A stretch of 64,000 nt of DNA from Agrostemma githago (lineage: Eukaryota; Streptophyta; Magnoliopsida; Caryophyllales; Caryophyllaceae), in assembly GCA_958450325.1 (NCBI GenBank), contig OY288242.1:67326062-67390061 (forward strand), in the 5' to 3' direction. This document shows positions 54,576-64,000 of the stretch, piece by piece (positions within the stretch are counted from its first letter, which is position 1; every line of letters starts with the position of its first letter). The position numbers and the translations under genes are program-made. Under the pieces are notes generated by a model. It made no database searches and was not told the DNA's origin. It was given only the letters and a program-made list of their open reading frames with translations.

Positions 54576-56850
54576 AAAATCGGACTTGTTGTATAAGTCC
54601 TAGGTGCGCCTATATATGGGCCCATCCCGTGATATCTCGGGAAAATGCCGCCTTGGGCTTTCCGCTGGGGGATATGTGAGTTGCGCAGGCGTTGGGGAAT
54701 AAAAAACATGATGTTCCTTTCGGAAGCCAAGCTGGTACCTGAAATGTTAGATATGTAGACAGAAATAGCAAACATAGCAGATATCTATCGACTGACTTGC
54801 GCTGGAGAAAGTGATTTTTGCTTCATTTTGAAATTGAAGTCCTGAAAGCAACTCACGTGCTAGGAAATAGGTTTTCAAAATGGAAAGGGATAGAAAAGAA
54901 ATTTGCAGCTTAAACAGACTGAAATTTGACCTTGTCGAAATGGTTTTTTTTTAAAAATGGTTTAGTTTTGCAAATTTTAAAATGAGAATTTGAAGAGAGA
55001 CATACCGACAAACTCGACTCTGGACGTGACCAGACGAGTTGACAGACACGACTGGACTCTCGAGGGGTTGGACCGTGACTCGGTAGGGGAGTGGGACACC
55101 TAAGATATCAAGACTCTTAAATTGCGCTATTCCGTAGCCTAGGCGAGTGGCAACATGGTCGGATCCTCGGAATGGGGAAGATGTGCTATAGGGGGATTCA
55201 AGTAGTCTGTAATGAGACTGTTGGATCTTTTTTGGTTTCGGGGTATATTCTCAAGGTGGGTGTCACCTCGAGTCCCTAACAGATTCTTGTCTTTGACTAA
55301 GCCGAGTACTAGGACACACTACGTAAAGGTGGCTAGATTTTGAAAGTCTTTGGATTATGTGAGTGGATGAAGAACTTCTGCCTAGGAGAAGCCCCCAGGA
55401 TGACAAAGCTAGCTGCTGAGAACATGGCCGTGTCGTGACCAGAATGATGGTGCTTTTTGAATGTGTGTCAAAGTGGGTAGTTATGCCTCTGTTGAAAGGC
55501 TGCCTACGTATCCACGTGTAGTGAAAGCAAACCAAGTCGTAGTTCAGTGTATTGAAAGATATATTATGGTGCCTAGTCCAATAGAACTTTGTGTGTAACT
55601 AGCCATAGCCATGGTGTAGGCTAGGTGCATTCCCAATGATGTCTTGATCAAAGGGCTAGAATGGTTAGGATGTTGATCCTGTGATTGTGAGCGTTCTCCG
55701 GGATAGCCCCCAGAGGTGGTGTGAACTATTTTGGCATGTTCTATGCCGACTGCGAGTTGAGTTCCCGTGTTCGGGGCTGGTAACTGGTTTGGATGTTTTT
55801 GGAAATGTGGAGCTAGGTCGCAAGTGGCTTAGATGTTTTGACATCTGGAGTTTGATTTTGTGGACTTAAGGCTTCAAGGGTAAGGTATTTCAATGTGGTA
55901 GGAAAGGGGAAGTCGAGTAAAAATGACTCGAACTTTGATCGGGGTAGGTTGATAAAGCGGGATCTGGTTTCCATGTCTGGCCCTAACGGTTAGGGTGTAT
56001 CCTATGGAGCTTGAATCCTCAAAATTCCGGGCTGTATCTTAGCCTAGGTGTCGAGAAGGTCTTGAGGGTTGTAATGTGGGAAGGCTAAATGTGGTGTTAG
56101 CTGACCAACCTGATTATCTCTCCCCTATCGGGTAGTATGGGCATTGATAATTTTTGAATTGACTGTACCCTGGTCAAAGGACTTTTACTTGAGTTGACCG
56201 TTAACCATGGTCATGGATTTTTTGAAATTTTTTTTTGGTTGACCTCTTAGCCCCGGTCATGGGATCTTTATTTGGGTTGACCGTGCCCTGGTCAAGGGAT
56301 ACCTTTGTTTTATGATGACCTGCTTTTTTTGTTTTGACCTTTTGCTTTTTTCCTTGGACTTTCGATTTTTGTCCAGTTTTTTTCTTTTTTCTGTTGGTCA
56401 GATTAGCACCTAAGGTAGGGATTGGTTGATCTTATTGGATGGGTGTTTATTGTGGGAAATGGGCTTGCCTCCCGTCTTGAACCCGAACTAGGAGACTACC
56501 AAGATTTGTTATAGGATTCGATACCGCTCCTGCTAAGGGTAGTTTTGTGGCTTTTCTATACCAGACATGGAATAGGTAAAAGGAAAACACGGGCTTGGTC
56601 TCCTGCAGTTATTATAGATGTGCCTATAATAGTCACGTGCGTGTGCTCACAGTGTATGACGGTGTTCATCATGTTCTCGGAAACACATAAGGAAAGTATA
56701 TATGAGAAAGAGAAAAGCTGATTTTATTGAATTTTGAAAAAGAGGACAGAATACAACTGACTTTGACTCTGACTTTGACTTTGACTTTGGAAGAAATAGC
56801 ACATCCTAGACTCTGACTCAGACTCAGACGTAAATCAAATCTGGACTCTT
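54576..56850 (-). other. Element B untranslated 3' region
   Basis: Non-coding. Aligns with 39300-41740 of element A, including the GACCGT palindrome cluster (56150-56310) and the TGACTTTGACTCTGACT run at about 56755-56790. Confidence 0.65.
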
Positions 56851-56864
56851 GGATGATGTTATCA

Positions 56865-57401
56865 TTAGTCGTCGACTTCTAAGGACTCGAGTTGATGTCC
56901 AGTATAGCCTTCAGTAGAAGCCTTACCCAGATTTTCATTATGTCGAAGATCGTCTTCAATCCTAATGCCCATTTCGGTAAGCACCACAAAGTTTGAAATA
57001 CCGGCATACCTAAGATGGACGCGGTAGGAAGGTAAGAGGTTGTTGATGAATGCCTCCACCGGCGTCTTCTCATTGGGCTTGTCTACCAACTTCACACTTT
57101 CGGCCCTCCACCTTTGAAGGTACTTGGTGAAACCTTCTTTGGGCTCTTGGGCCATAATCTCCAGAGTACGCATCGTAGTCTAGATCTCGGTATTATCGAC
57201 GTAATTCCGAGCGAACTCTGTTGCCACATCATCCCAAGTCGGGTATTTCTTAGAGTCTAGCCGGTAGTACCAGGCTTTCGGATGCTTCTTGAGGGAGGAA
57301 GCAAACAAGTGCTTGAACATGGTGGATTTCACCCCCTTGACAACCATAAATTCTTTGAAAGCCCGAATGTGATGGACCGGGTCTTCAGTACCCTCAAACA
57401 T
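56865..57401 (-). pseudogene. Element B gag capsid remnant
   Basis: Two abutting frames. The first (57401-57180) reads FEGTEDPVHHIRAFKEFM, FASSLKKHPKAWYYRL, FARNYVDNTEI; the second (57173-56865) reads EPKEGFTKYLQRWRAES, AFINNLLPSYRVHLRYAG. Together they match the order of a gypsy Retrotrans_gag capsid domain. A stop codon at 57180-57182 lies between them in what looks like one domain. The protein ends without a zinc knuckle, which survives only in element A. Confidence 0.82.
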
Positions 57402-57479
57402 CGGTATTTCCGTAAGGTTGAGGTTGGTTGGTAGCTCGTCATTTAGAGTCGAATAGGAGCGAGTATTTTCCGTATGGAT

Positions 57480-57683
57480 TTAGTTGTTTGTTGACAAATG
57501 GACCTGTTCTTCAAGCTTGCGAACGGCGCTGATTAGTTCAGCTATGGACCCAGTGGGTTCAGATCCAGCATTAGGAATCTCTTTCTCCACGGCACTCAAA
57601 CGGGTGGCAATGGTCGTTTGTTCGGCCTTGATAGCAGTCAATTGGGCTTCAAGCTTAGCTAGGGAGGCTGCCAATTGGTCCAA
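57480..57683 (-). pseudogene. Element B gag N-terminal coiled coil
   Basis: 67-codon frame with heptads (LAASLAKLEAQLTAIKAEQTT, IAELISAVRKLEEQV) just before the capsid domain. A predicted coiled coil at the N-terminus of gag is common in gypsy elements. It ends at a stop about 80 bp before the capsid frame. Confidence 0.65.
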
Positions 57684-57719
57684 AGTTTCTTGCGTTTTCT
57701 GGCGTCTGGTTACCGGTGG

Positions 57720-59438
57720 CCTGTCTATAAGAATACCGCGTAATCAGAAAAGTTGCTTCGGAACTCAAATTCACCAAGGCATAGAAAATAGCGCGGGATG
57801 AAAGACGACTCCAGTTTGACTCGGGTTAGACTCTCCTAAGACAAATGTATAGGGTGCGATTCTCGGAGTGACTGTGATTAATCGCTTCGTCGGAGAATAG
57901 TCCCCAAGAGAGACTAAGGACTCAAATAGGACTCAGATGGTGTGACATCTAAGTGACTCAAAAGTGAGGTACGTGAGACGACACGTGTAGGATAAGACCC
58001 TTAGAGCCACCATGATTGATCACTCTGCTGAAGGGTAGCCCCCGAGTGGAATCGAAGGTTGTGTTAAGACTCGAGTGTCGAACAAGTGACCCTTAGACGT
58101 AAGGACCATGAACCTTTTGCTATTAGGGCTATGCCTTGTAAAAGGTTGACTCAGAAAAGACACTTAGACGAGTGACTTGCGAAAGGTGGGCCTCCCTTAG
58201 GATTCGGCGGGTGGGCCGAGTCCTGTTTGAAGGAAGGTCCACTTGAGATAATCACCAGACTTTATACTCGAGCGTGTAAACGGGTCTTCCCTTGTAGAAG
58301 TATGTCCTACGCAGGTGGGCCATGCGTTAGTCAAATAAGGCGGACTGGGATAGGAGGGAAACCCGCGATGTAAGATCGACGGAGTTTCGACGCTAAAGAC
58401 CTTCGACGACTCACGACACGACCCGACACTGCTAAATACGGGAAGTCCAAAGAAGAAAGTTTTTTAAAAGAGAGATTTTTTTTTGAAAATCCAAAAAACT
58501 CGGTGGAGGGCCCGATTGCGTCGAAAATCGGAAAAGTGTATTGGGCCGCAATGAAGCCTCGAAAATATTTTCTCGAGTTTTGAAATGGGCAGAATACCGG
58601 CTAGAAAAAGGCTACTTTGTGTAAAATCATAAGTCCTAAATTCGGTAGTTTTCCGGGTTTTTGAAAAGTTGGATAATTGGAATTTTGAAATTTGAATATG
58701 GAAAAATAAATTTCCGATAATTTGAAAATTGAAGATGAGATCCCGAAGATTTGAAAATTGAAAATGGCATCTCGAAGATTTGAAAATTGAAAATGGCATC
58801 TTGAAGATTTTGAAAATCGAAAATGGCATCTCGAAAATTTGAAAATTGTGAATGTCTCAAAAATTTTAAAATCGGGATTAAATTTTGAAAATTCGAAAAT
58901 CGAGTGGTGGATCGAAAATTCGAATTTTGAAATGGGCAGCATGCCGGCTAGAAAATAGGCTTGTTTTGAGTCAAATCTTAAGTCTAAATTTTGGCAGCTT
59001 TCCGAGTTTTTGAAAATTGAATATTTTTTAAAAGATGCATTTTTGGAATGACGTTTTTTGAAAACGACACGGAAACCAAGCAGCAAGTAGTCAGGCAAGC
59101 ATTATAACGACGCCACGTATGCTTTATACTAAGTCTCGGTCGGTCTAAAAAAGGTCTATACCAGTGTGCATAGCCTATCCGAGAATCGGGGTGGACTTCC
59201 TAAGTCGAGTTGAGCTTAGAACATGTCGTGAAACCCATACGAATCGACTATGAACACCTTTGACATATCCAATTTGGACTACATCAATAGTATAGTGGGA
59301 CGTCGGTCACCAGTACCGGCCCGGGAAAAGATGGGGTTATGCATGAACCGTAAAACTAAAACGCGTATTGTACTAGTCAAACGATTTCTATTCGAGTCTC
59401 ACCCAGAGGATGCCGATGGTAAGTCACGCATCAGTTAA
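57720..59438 (-). other. Element B leader region
   Basis: Non-coding between gag and PBS, aligned with 42430-43770 of element A. Contains the phased tandem repeat at 58715-58865. Confidence 0.6.
58715..58865. repeat. About 30-bp tandem repeat in element B leader
   Basis: Four to five units of GATTTGAAAATTGAAAATGG followed by CATCTCGAA, imperfect. Minus-strand frames with FSIFKIFKMPF-like repeats are by-products. Confidence 0.8.
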
Positions 59439-59456
59439 TCCCCAGCGGAGTCGCCA
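59439..59456 (-). promoter_or_regulatory. Primer binding site of element B
   Basis: Same TGGCGACTCCGCTGGGGA as in element A, three bases from the LTR. Confidence 0.7.
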
Positions 59457-59459
59457 AAT

Positions 59460-61731
59460 TGTGGACATGACATAGGTCCACCCCGACGCGGCCACGCGCG
59501 GGCTTGGGGAGGCGAATGAATCTCCATATGAGATGGGTCGAATTGAAATTTAAATTGAAGTGGAGTCGCCAGCGAACTTTGTGGGAGTTCGAGCCCGTTC
59601 GAACCCACTCTATATCTTAGTGGGCCATGCACAAAGTATGGCCCATTCGGATGTCAGAGTTTATTGGGTTCGTCCCTTAGCATTTGATACCGATACCGAC
59701 ATTATCGGATACCATGTATTGAATGACTCTCGTGTGCCAATGGATTCGGACATCCGGAAACCATGGTTCTGAGTAAGGAGTGAGGGTACGTATTGGGAAG
59801 TTCACAAAGAACACCCAACCCCGCCCGCACATTAGCGGCCTCTACTAGATATCATTTGATTTTGAAATACGCGCGTTAGTAATACGATGAATGATAAGCA
59901 AACATTGTTTTGCCTAAACACGCGAATAATTGAATGGGTTCCTAGGTCGATTTAATGCATCTAAAATTAACGTCAAAGTTGTTTTAGCATGCGAATTTCG
60001 TTTTAGTATAATAAAACAAATGATGAAAAGAAATTGCTAAAAACATGAACAAACAAGTTAGTAACGGTTTGTAAATTGAATAAAAGATGTAAATATAATA
60101 TGATGCATGGTTTTTTAAAAGTTTATGACACGTGATGGATTAAGCACGCGTTGACCGAGCTCAAGAAAATATTTATCGAGACCTGAAATATGCATGAAAA
60201 GCCCGCTGTTTTAAAAAGGGAAAAGATGTTTGAAAAAACTAGGACGGGATAGCTTTTCGGTGTTACGGTTTTCAGGAGCCTACGCGACCCGCGCGGGTGA
60301 GGCGCGACTCGCGTGGCCATGCGACTCGCACAGGACTCGTGCAACTCGCACGGCGGCCTGTTTTCGAGACTATTTTTTAGCAAATCGACAGTTTTGTTAA
60401 ATCGCGTATAAATATAGCATAATTTATACTTGACTTAAATTTGAGATATTCGTTATATTCGATATTCGTTATGGAATCGATATCAAATATTCAGAATGGT
60501 TTTTAGAAAGAAAATGTTTTGTAAATCGTTTTGAAAAAACCAATCTTGATTTTCTCCGCGTTAAAATCGTCGTATTTTGTTTTTATGACCATGTGACGAT
60601 TTTTTAGCATCAATGAGATTAATTTAGTCCTTTTAGATACGATATTCGACTAGAGAGTCGATACCATATTTTAAGAACGTTTGTTTTGTAAAAATTAGAT
60701 AGTAGTATCGATATTACAAAAAGAAAAAAAACGTGATGATGACCCATATGAAACGGACCAACGACCAACGACTCAAAAACGAAGAAAAAGACGAGAGAAG
60801 GAGAAAGAGAAAGGAGAGACAGGGTTTGATTTTACACCCTCAACCTACATGCTTTATATTCTCGGAATGGGGCTCGTCGGAGTGTGGCTTAGGCACGGGA
60901 GCGTCGAGACAATGTGGGTGAGTTATGGTGGTTTCAGTCGTGTAGGGCGTCGGGTAGAGGTGGCCGGGTCTTAAGGCTAGGGCGGCGTGATCCCGGGTTG
61001 TATTATCGGTTATTCGATGCTATGTGTGTGTGTGATTGCTAATGAATGTGTATGGATCGTGGATGTTGTGTTGTGTTATTATTATTGATGATTGGGAATT
61101 GTTGTCATTGTTGATGACGAGAGGGTCCTATTTATAGGAGAGGTCCTCGATTGAAGCTAGGAGAGGTAATCTTACTTGGGTGACAAGAAATACCGGTTAG
61201 GATAGGAAAGGTAAGCAATTTGAGAGGAAGGAGGATTCCGTTTCTTGGTGGAGAAGACATGGAACCTGGCTGGACAAAGAGTACTCGGCCGAGTATACTT
61301 CGTGCTCGGTCGAGTGTTTGGGTAGGATTCCTACTAGGGATCGAATTCTACCTTTAACGGATTTGTTTAATATTATTTGTAGCTGATTTTTGTAGTGTTT
61401 GAGCTCAAACCGGACTCGTGGGGTGACACAGCTGGTTTCTATGCCTTGGAAAATATCTTTGACCGGGGTTTGACTCGGTCGCTAAAAGACGGTTTTGCCC
61501 CTGGTGTCGGTTTTGACCCAAATTAGTCTCATTTGACTTGAAATGACCCACTGGGTCTGATTTTGAGGTTGGTTTTATATGATTTGTACTCAGTAAAAAG
61601 CTCAAGCCAAATGCCAATAATGATTTTGAGCCCATATCCGAGTATGTTAAAGCATGCTTGCGTCCGATCATCGTCGAGTGTTTTTTGGAAACTGCTATAG
61701 ACACCTGGCGGTCAAAATGTGGGTGTCTACA
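59460..61731 (-). repeat. Element B 5' LTR
   Basis: Pairs with 51808-54072. This copy would carry the active promoter for element RNA. Confidence 0.93.
61129..61136 (-). promoter_or_regulatory. TATA box in element B 5' LTR
   Basis: TATAAATA on the minus strand at the position matching 53474-53481. Confidence 0.55.
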
Positions 61732-61736
61732 ATACC

Positions 61737-62211
61737 ATTATTTTCCACAACGACCCACACATGTGATTGATCTAAACACCTCTGTTAACACCATACAACG
61801 CAAAACAATACTCCAATCGCATAATATTTAGCGCTACGTCACTTGCCGGACTGCTAAAGTGGAGTGCTGTTTCAGGTCGTCGGCATTTCAGCCAGGTCGT
61901 CGGCGCTTTTTAATGTGAAAAGACAACAACGTCCTTCCCTAATTACATTCACTAACTTTGTTAATTACATTAAAAAGTTTAATCGTGTTAATGAAACTCG
62001 ATAATGAAACGTTTTTTTAAAACCGTCATTTAGAAACAACCGATAACCGAATTGAAGGTTAAATATACGAATTTATTGAAAAAAAAATAAACTAAACGGA
62101 TTTTTAATAATATTAAAAATACATAATATTATCATTTTCGTATTATCATAATATTAAAAGTTCATAATATTAACACCCGAGCCACGAATTGGAACGTAAA
62201 TTACCGTATGA
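61737..62211. other. Intergenic DNA right of element B, no gene seen
   Basis: Continuation of the DNA interrupted at 51807. A GTCGTCGGC word occurs twice near 61878-61910. AT-rich afterwards. Confidence 0.4.
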
Positions 62212-62378
62212 CATCAATTTTCGACGCCATTTCGACCAGAATGACGTCAAAAACTAACGTCATTTCGACCAGAATGACGTCAAAAATTGACTACATCGGC
62301 GTCAATTTTTGACGCCATACCGGTCTAAATGGCGTCAATTTTTTATGTCATTCTGGTCGAAATGGCGTCAATTTTTGA
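62212..62378. repeat. Long inverted repeat (hairpin) with internal GACGTCAAAAATTGACGCC words
   Basis: Arms 62212-62291 and 62301-62378 are inverted copies with a 9-bp loop. Each arm itself contains two direct copies of a GACGCCATTTCGACCAGAATG block. Could be subterminal sequence of a DNA transposon or a foldback element; no flanking TSD identified. Confidence 0.8.
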
Positions 62379-63346
62379 AGAAACTGGGTTTTCCATATTT
62401 TTTTCAAATTTTCGTGCGGAAATCAATGATAGAAACGCCTAAAATTGAATACGTCAAACCGTAACAACTAAAATCGAATATTTCATTGATTACTCAACCA
62501 CATGGTATCTACGAGAAGCCTAAACTATCAACCTAATCACAATTATAATGACACTAATTAATCGACCTAAATAAAATCACTTACAAAATAAAGTACTAAA
62601 AAATCGATATATACTTACTTGACTAAGGATTATTTGAAGGTGTCTCAAAAACTTCATGAAACCGTCAAAAATGTCCTAAAAAGATTCTCGAGCTTTATTG
62701 AGACATGTGTCTCAAAAACCGTCAAAAATTATCAAAATCGTAATCATAAAGTAGTCGGAAAATAATAATTAGATTAATTAAGTAAAATAATTAATATAAT
62801 TAATCATAATTAAAGGAGAACAAAAGGGACATTTCCTCTCTGGGGCAGACATTCTGAAATGGAGAGAGTATATTTTTTTCTTTAGTTTTGCACAAAAGTC
62901 ATGAGTCACTAACTTTATAAAAAAAAAAAAAAAACTTTTTCTAAATATGATTCGTTTTATACGGGAGTACTTCCTACTAGTTTAAAATAGTGTAAGAAGG
63001 GATTAGTACTTTTTCAAAAACTTTTTCTAAAATGAGAGTGACGAATCAAAATTTAAACATGTGTTATGTTTGTAGTAATGATAAACGCACTGCAAAATGA
63101 AGGAGAAAGTATTGAAACAGATGGCTACGTTTCAATTAAATACCAAAATTAAACGCACTAATAAAAGGCGACTCATGTTTCGTCAATTTACTACTCCTAT
63201 TTCAGTACTCCCTACTTGACTAGTCTGATCTACCTTGATTGAGTCCTTGAGTATTGAACTACTCCCGATTAACTACTTCAGTCATCCTCTTTATTTCTCT
63301 TGCCCGTCACAGTACTAGTCAAATACTGTATTTTTTTATTTATGTA
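62379..63346. other. AT-rich intergenic DNA, no gene seen
   Basis: No coding signal. GGAGAGAGTATA near 62859-62870 may be one end of an eroded Stowaway element. Confidence 0.4.
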
Positions 63347-63616
63347 CTCCCTCCATTCCAAAGAGATGTTCCCATTTCATATGGGCACATCTCTTAAGGA
63401 ATATAGTTGTTTATTTCACGTGGGTGCAAGTGTAAACAAAAGAAATAATAAAAAAATATAGTTAGACCAAATATGATGACACAATTGTAAATAATGAAAA
63501 GGAAAAAGGATAATATTGTAAAAGTTGATAGCCAAATAAGGAAATAATCAAAATGGAAACATGATAGTGGGAAATCCGTTTTAGGAAAGTGGAACATTAT
63601 AGTGGGATGGAGGGAG
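63347..63616. mobile_element. Stowaway MITE
   Basis: 270 bp, flanked by TA (63345-63346 and 63617-63618). Left end CTCCCTCCATTCCAAAGAGA and complement of right end CTCCCTCCATCCCACTATAA; both continue to ATGTTCC. CTCCCTCC ends and TA target site are the Stowaway signature. No coding sequence; the 99-codon frame through it is incidental. Confidence 0.93.
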
Positions 63617-63707
63617 TATATGTTATGATATTTGACCCGTTTTATGTTTAAGATGGATATATTCATCTTACACAAGAATTCGTGTACCCTCATATGAGTT
63701 ACTTTGT

Positions 63708-63790
63708 ACTACCTCAATCTCGAAAAGATTGACACATTTTCACATTATATGCGATAAATATTCAATCTTTGTGAGATGGAGTGAATATTT
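63708..63790. mobile_element. Possible small eroded Stowaway-like MITE
   Basis: ACTACCTCAATCTCGAAAAG and the complement of the right side, TTCACTCCATCTCACAAAG, are imperfect inverted repeats that both run into ATTGA. About 80 bp. TSD uncertain. Confidence 0.45.
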
Positions 63791-63885
63791 AATTTGTTTT
63801 GTTTTGATTTTACAGTTTTACCATGGTTTCATATTTGTTGTGCTCCTTCACTTTCATTGAATTCACTTTTTACTATGCATGTTTT

Positions 63886-64000
63886 TATCGCTACAAGAAA
63901 CACAACAGATTTCAGGACCATCAAGGAAAACAGTCTCAAATTGATATAAAATTTAAACAAAAGCATCTGCTTTTTTTTGCGTGTCACCCAAGGAGCGAGG
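63886..64000 (+). mobile_element. Possible CACTA-type element start, cut by window edge
   Basis: CGCTACAAGAAACACAAC resembles the CACTACAAGAAA terminus of plant CACTA (En/Spm) elements with one mismatch. Only 110 bp is visible, so it cannot be confirmed. Confidence 0.25.

Larger units (their letters stand above)
51808..61731 (-). mobile_element. Complete non-autonomous gypsy-like element B
   Basis: LTRs 51808-54072 (2265 bp) and 59460-61731 (2272 bp), TG...CA ends, perfect target duplication ATACC (51803-51807, 61732-61736). The interior of 5.4 kb has PBS, gag remnant and purine tract in minus-strand order but no protease, RT or integrase. The two LTRs are closely similar with scattered substitutions. 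Like element A it must have moved with proteins from another element. Confidence 0.93.

Noticed and set aside
58464..59098. Long minus-strand frames with SIFKIFKMPF repeats
   Set aside because: By-products of the 30-bp GAAAATTG tandem repeat in element B leader.
63394..63693. 99-codon hydrophobic frame
   Set aside because: Overlaps the Stowaway MITE and its boundary; not a gene.

Overview
The window is plant nuclear DNA made almost entirely of transposable elements. The evidence is Ty1/copia and Ty3/gypsy LTR retrotransposons with plant-type primer sites, an L1-type LINE, Stowaway and hAT elements, Helitron ends and long AT-rich filler. I found no convincing host gene, rRNA or tRNA. A eudicot with a large, repeat-rich genome fits; Caryophyllales is only a guess.

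Layout. 1-3.6 kb: 5'-truncated copia element on the minus strand with only a few lesions. 3.64-5.42 kb: diverged tandem array whose units carry an snRNA-type upstream element (CCCACATCG), a TATA box about 32 bp further on and a 3'-box-like motif. A small Stowaway MITE sits inside it and a Helitron 3' end follows. 5.56-6.64 kb: decayed second copia reverse transcriptase, flanked by a hAT element (6.65-7.51 kb, 8-bp TSD). 7.5-9.1 kb: AT-rich DNA, more array units and a (TA)n tract.

9.10-31.62 kb: a Ty3/gypsy element of the Tat lineage on the minus strand, inserted in the (TA)n tract (TSD ATATA). It has 687-bp LTRs, PBS, gag, protease, RT, RNase H, a second archaeal-type RNase H and integrase. 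Between pol and its 3' LTR it carries plus-strand (antisense) genes: a 194-codon basic/acidic ORF and a longer, decayed gene with an apparent intron and a coiled-coil C-terminus, each preceded by a TATA box. A hairpin-rich 136-bp tandem repeat lies where pol and the antisense gene converge. The longer gene is split by a very young 10.4-kb non-autonomous element (13033-23421, TSD TTGCT, 3.65-kb LTRs, tRNA-Met PBS).

31.68-61.73 kb: three members of a second gypsy-like family without pol: a lone LTR (31.7-34.2 kb), element A (36.0-46.0 kb, with a LINE inserted in one LTR and the other LTR truncated) and complete element B (51.8-61.7 kb, TSD ATACC). A and B keep different parts of gag and different expanded tandem repeats. 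Between them lie inverted-repeat elements rich in a GAGTAACAC-type motif, bounded by TA microsatellites and containing short exon-like pieces with splice donors. 61.7-64 kb: intergenic DNA with a long perfect-looking hairpin, a 270-bp Stowaway element and a possible CACTA end.

The order of insertion is readable: the old array and microsatellite were entered by the Tat element, which was entered by the young non-autonomous element; the inverted-repeat DNA was entered by element A, which was entered by the LINE.
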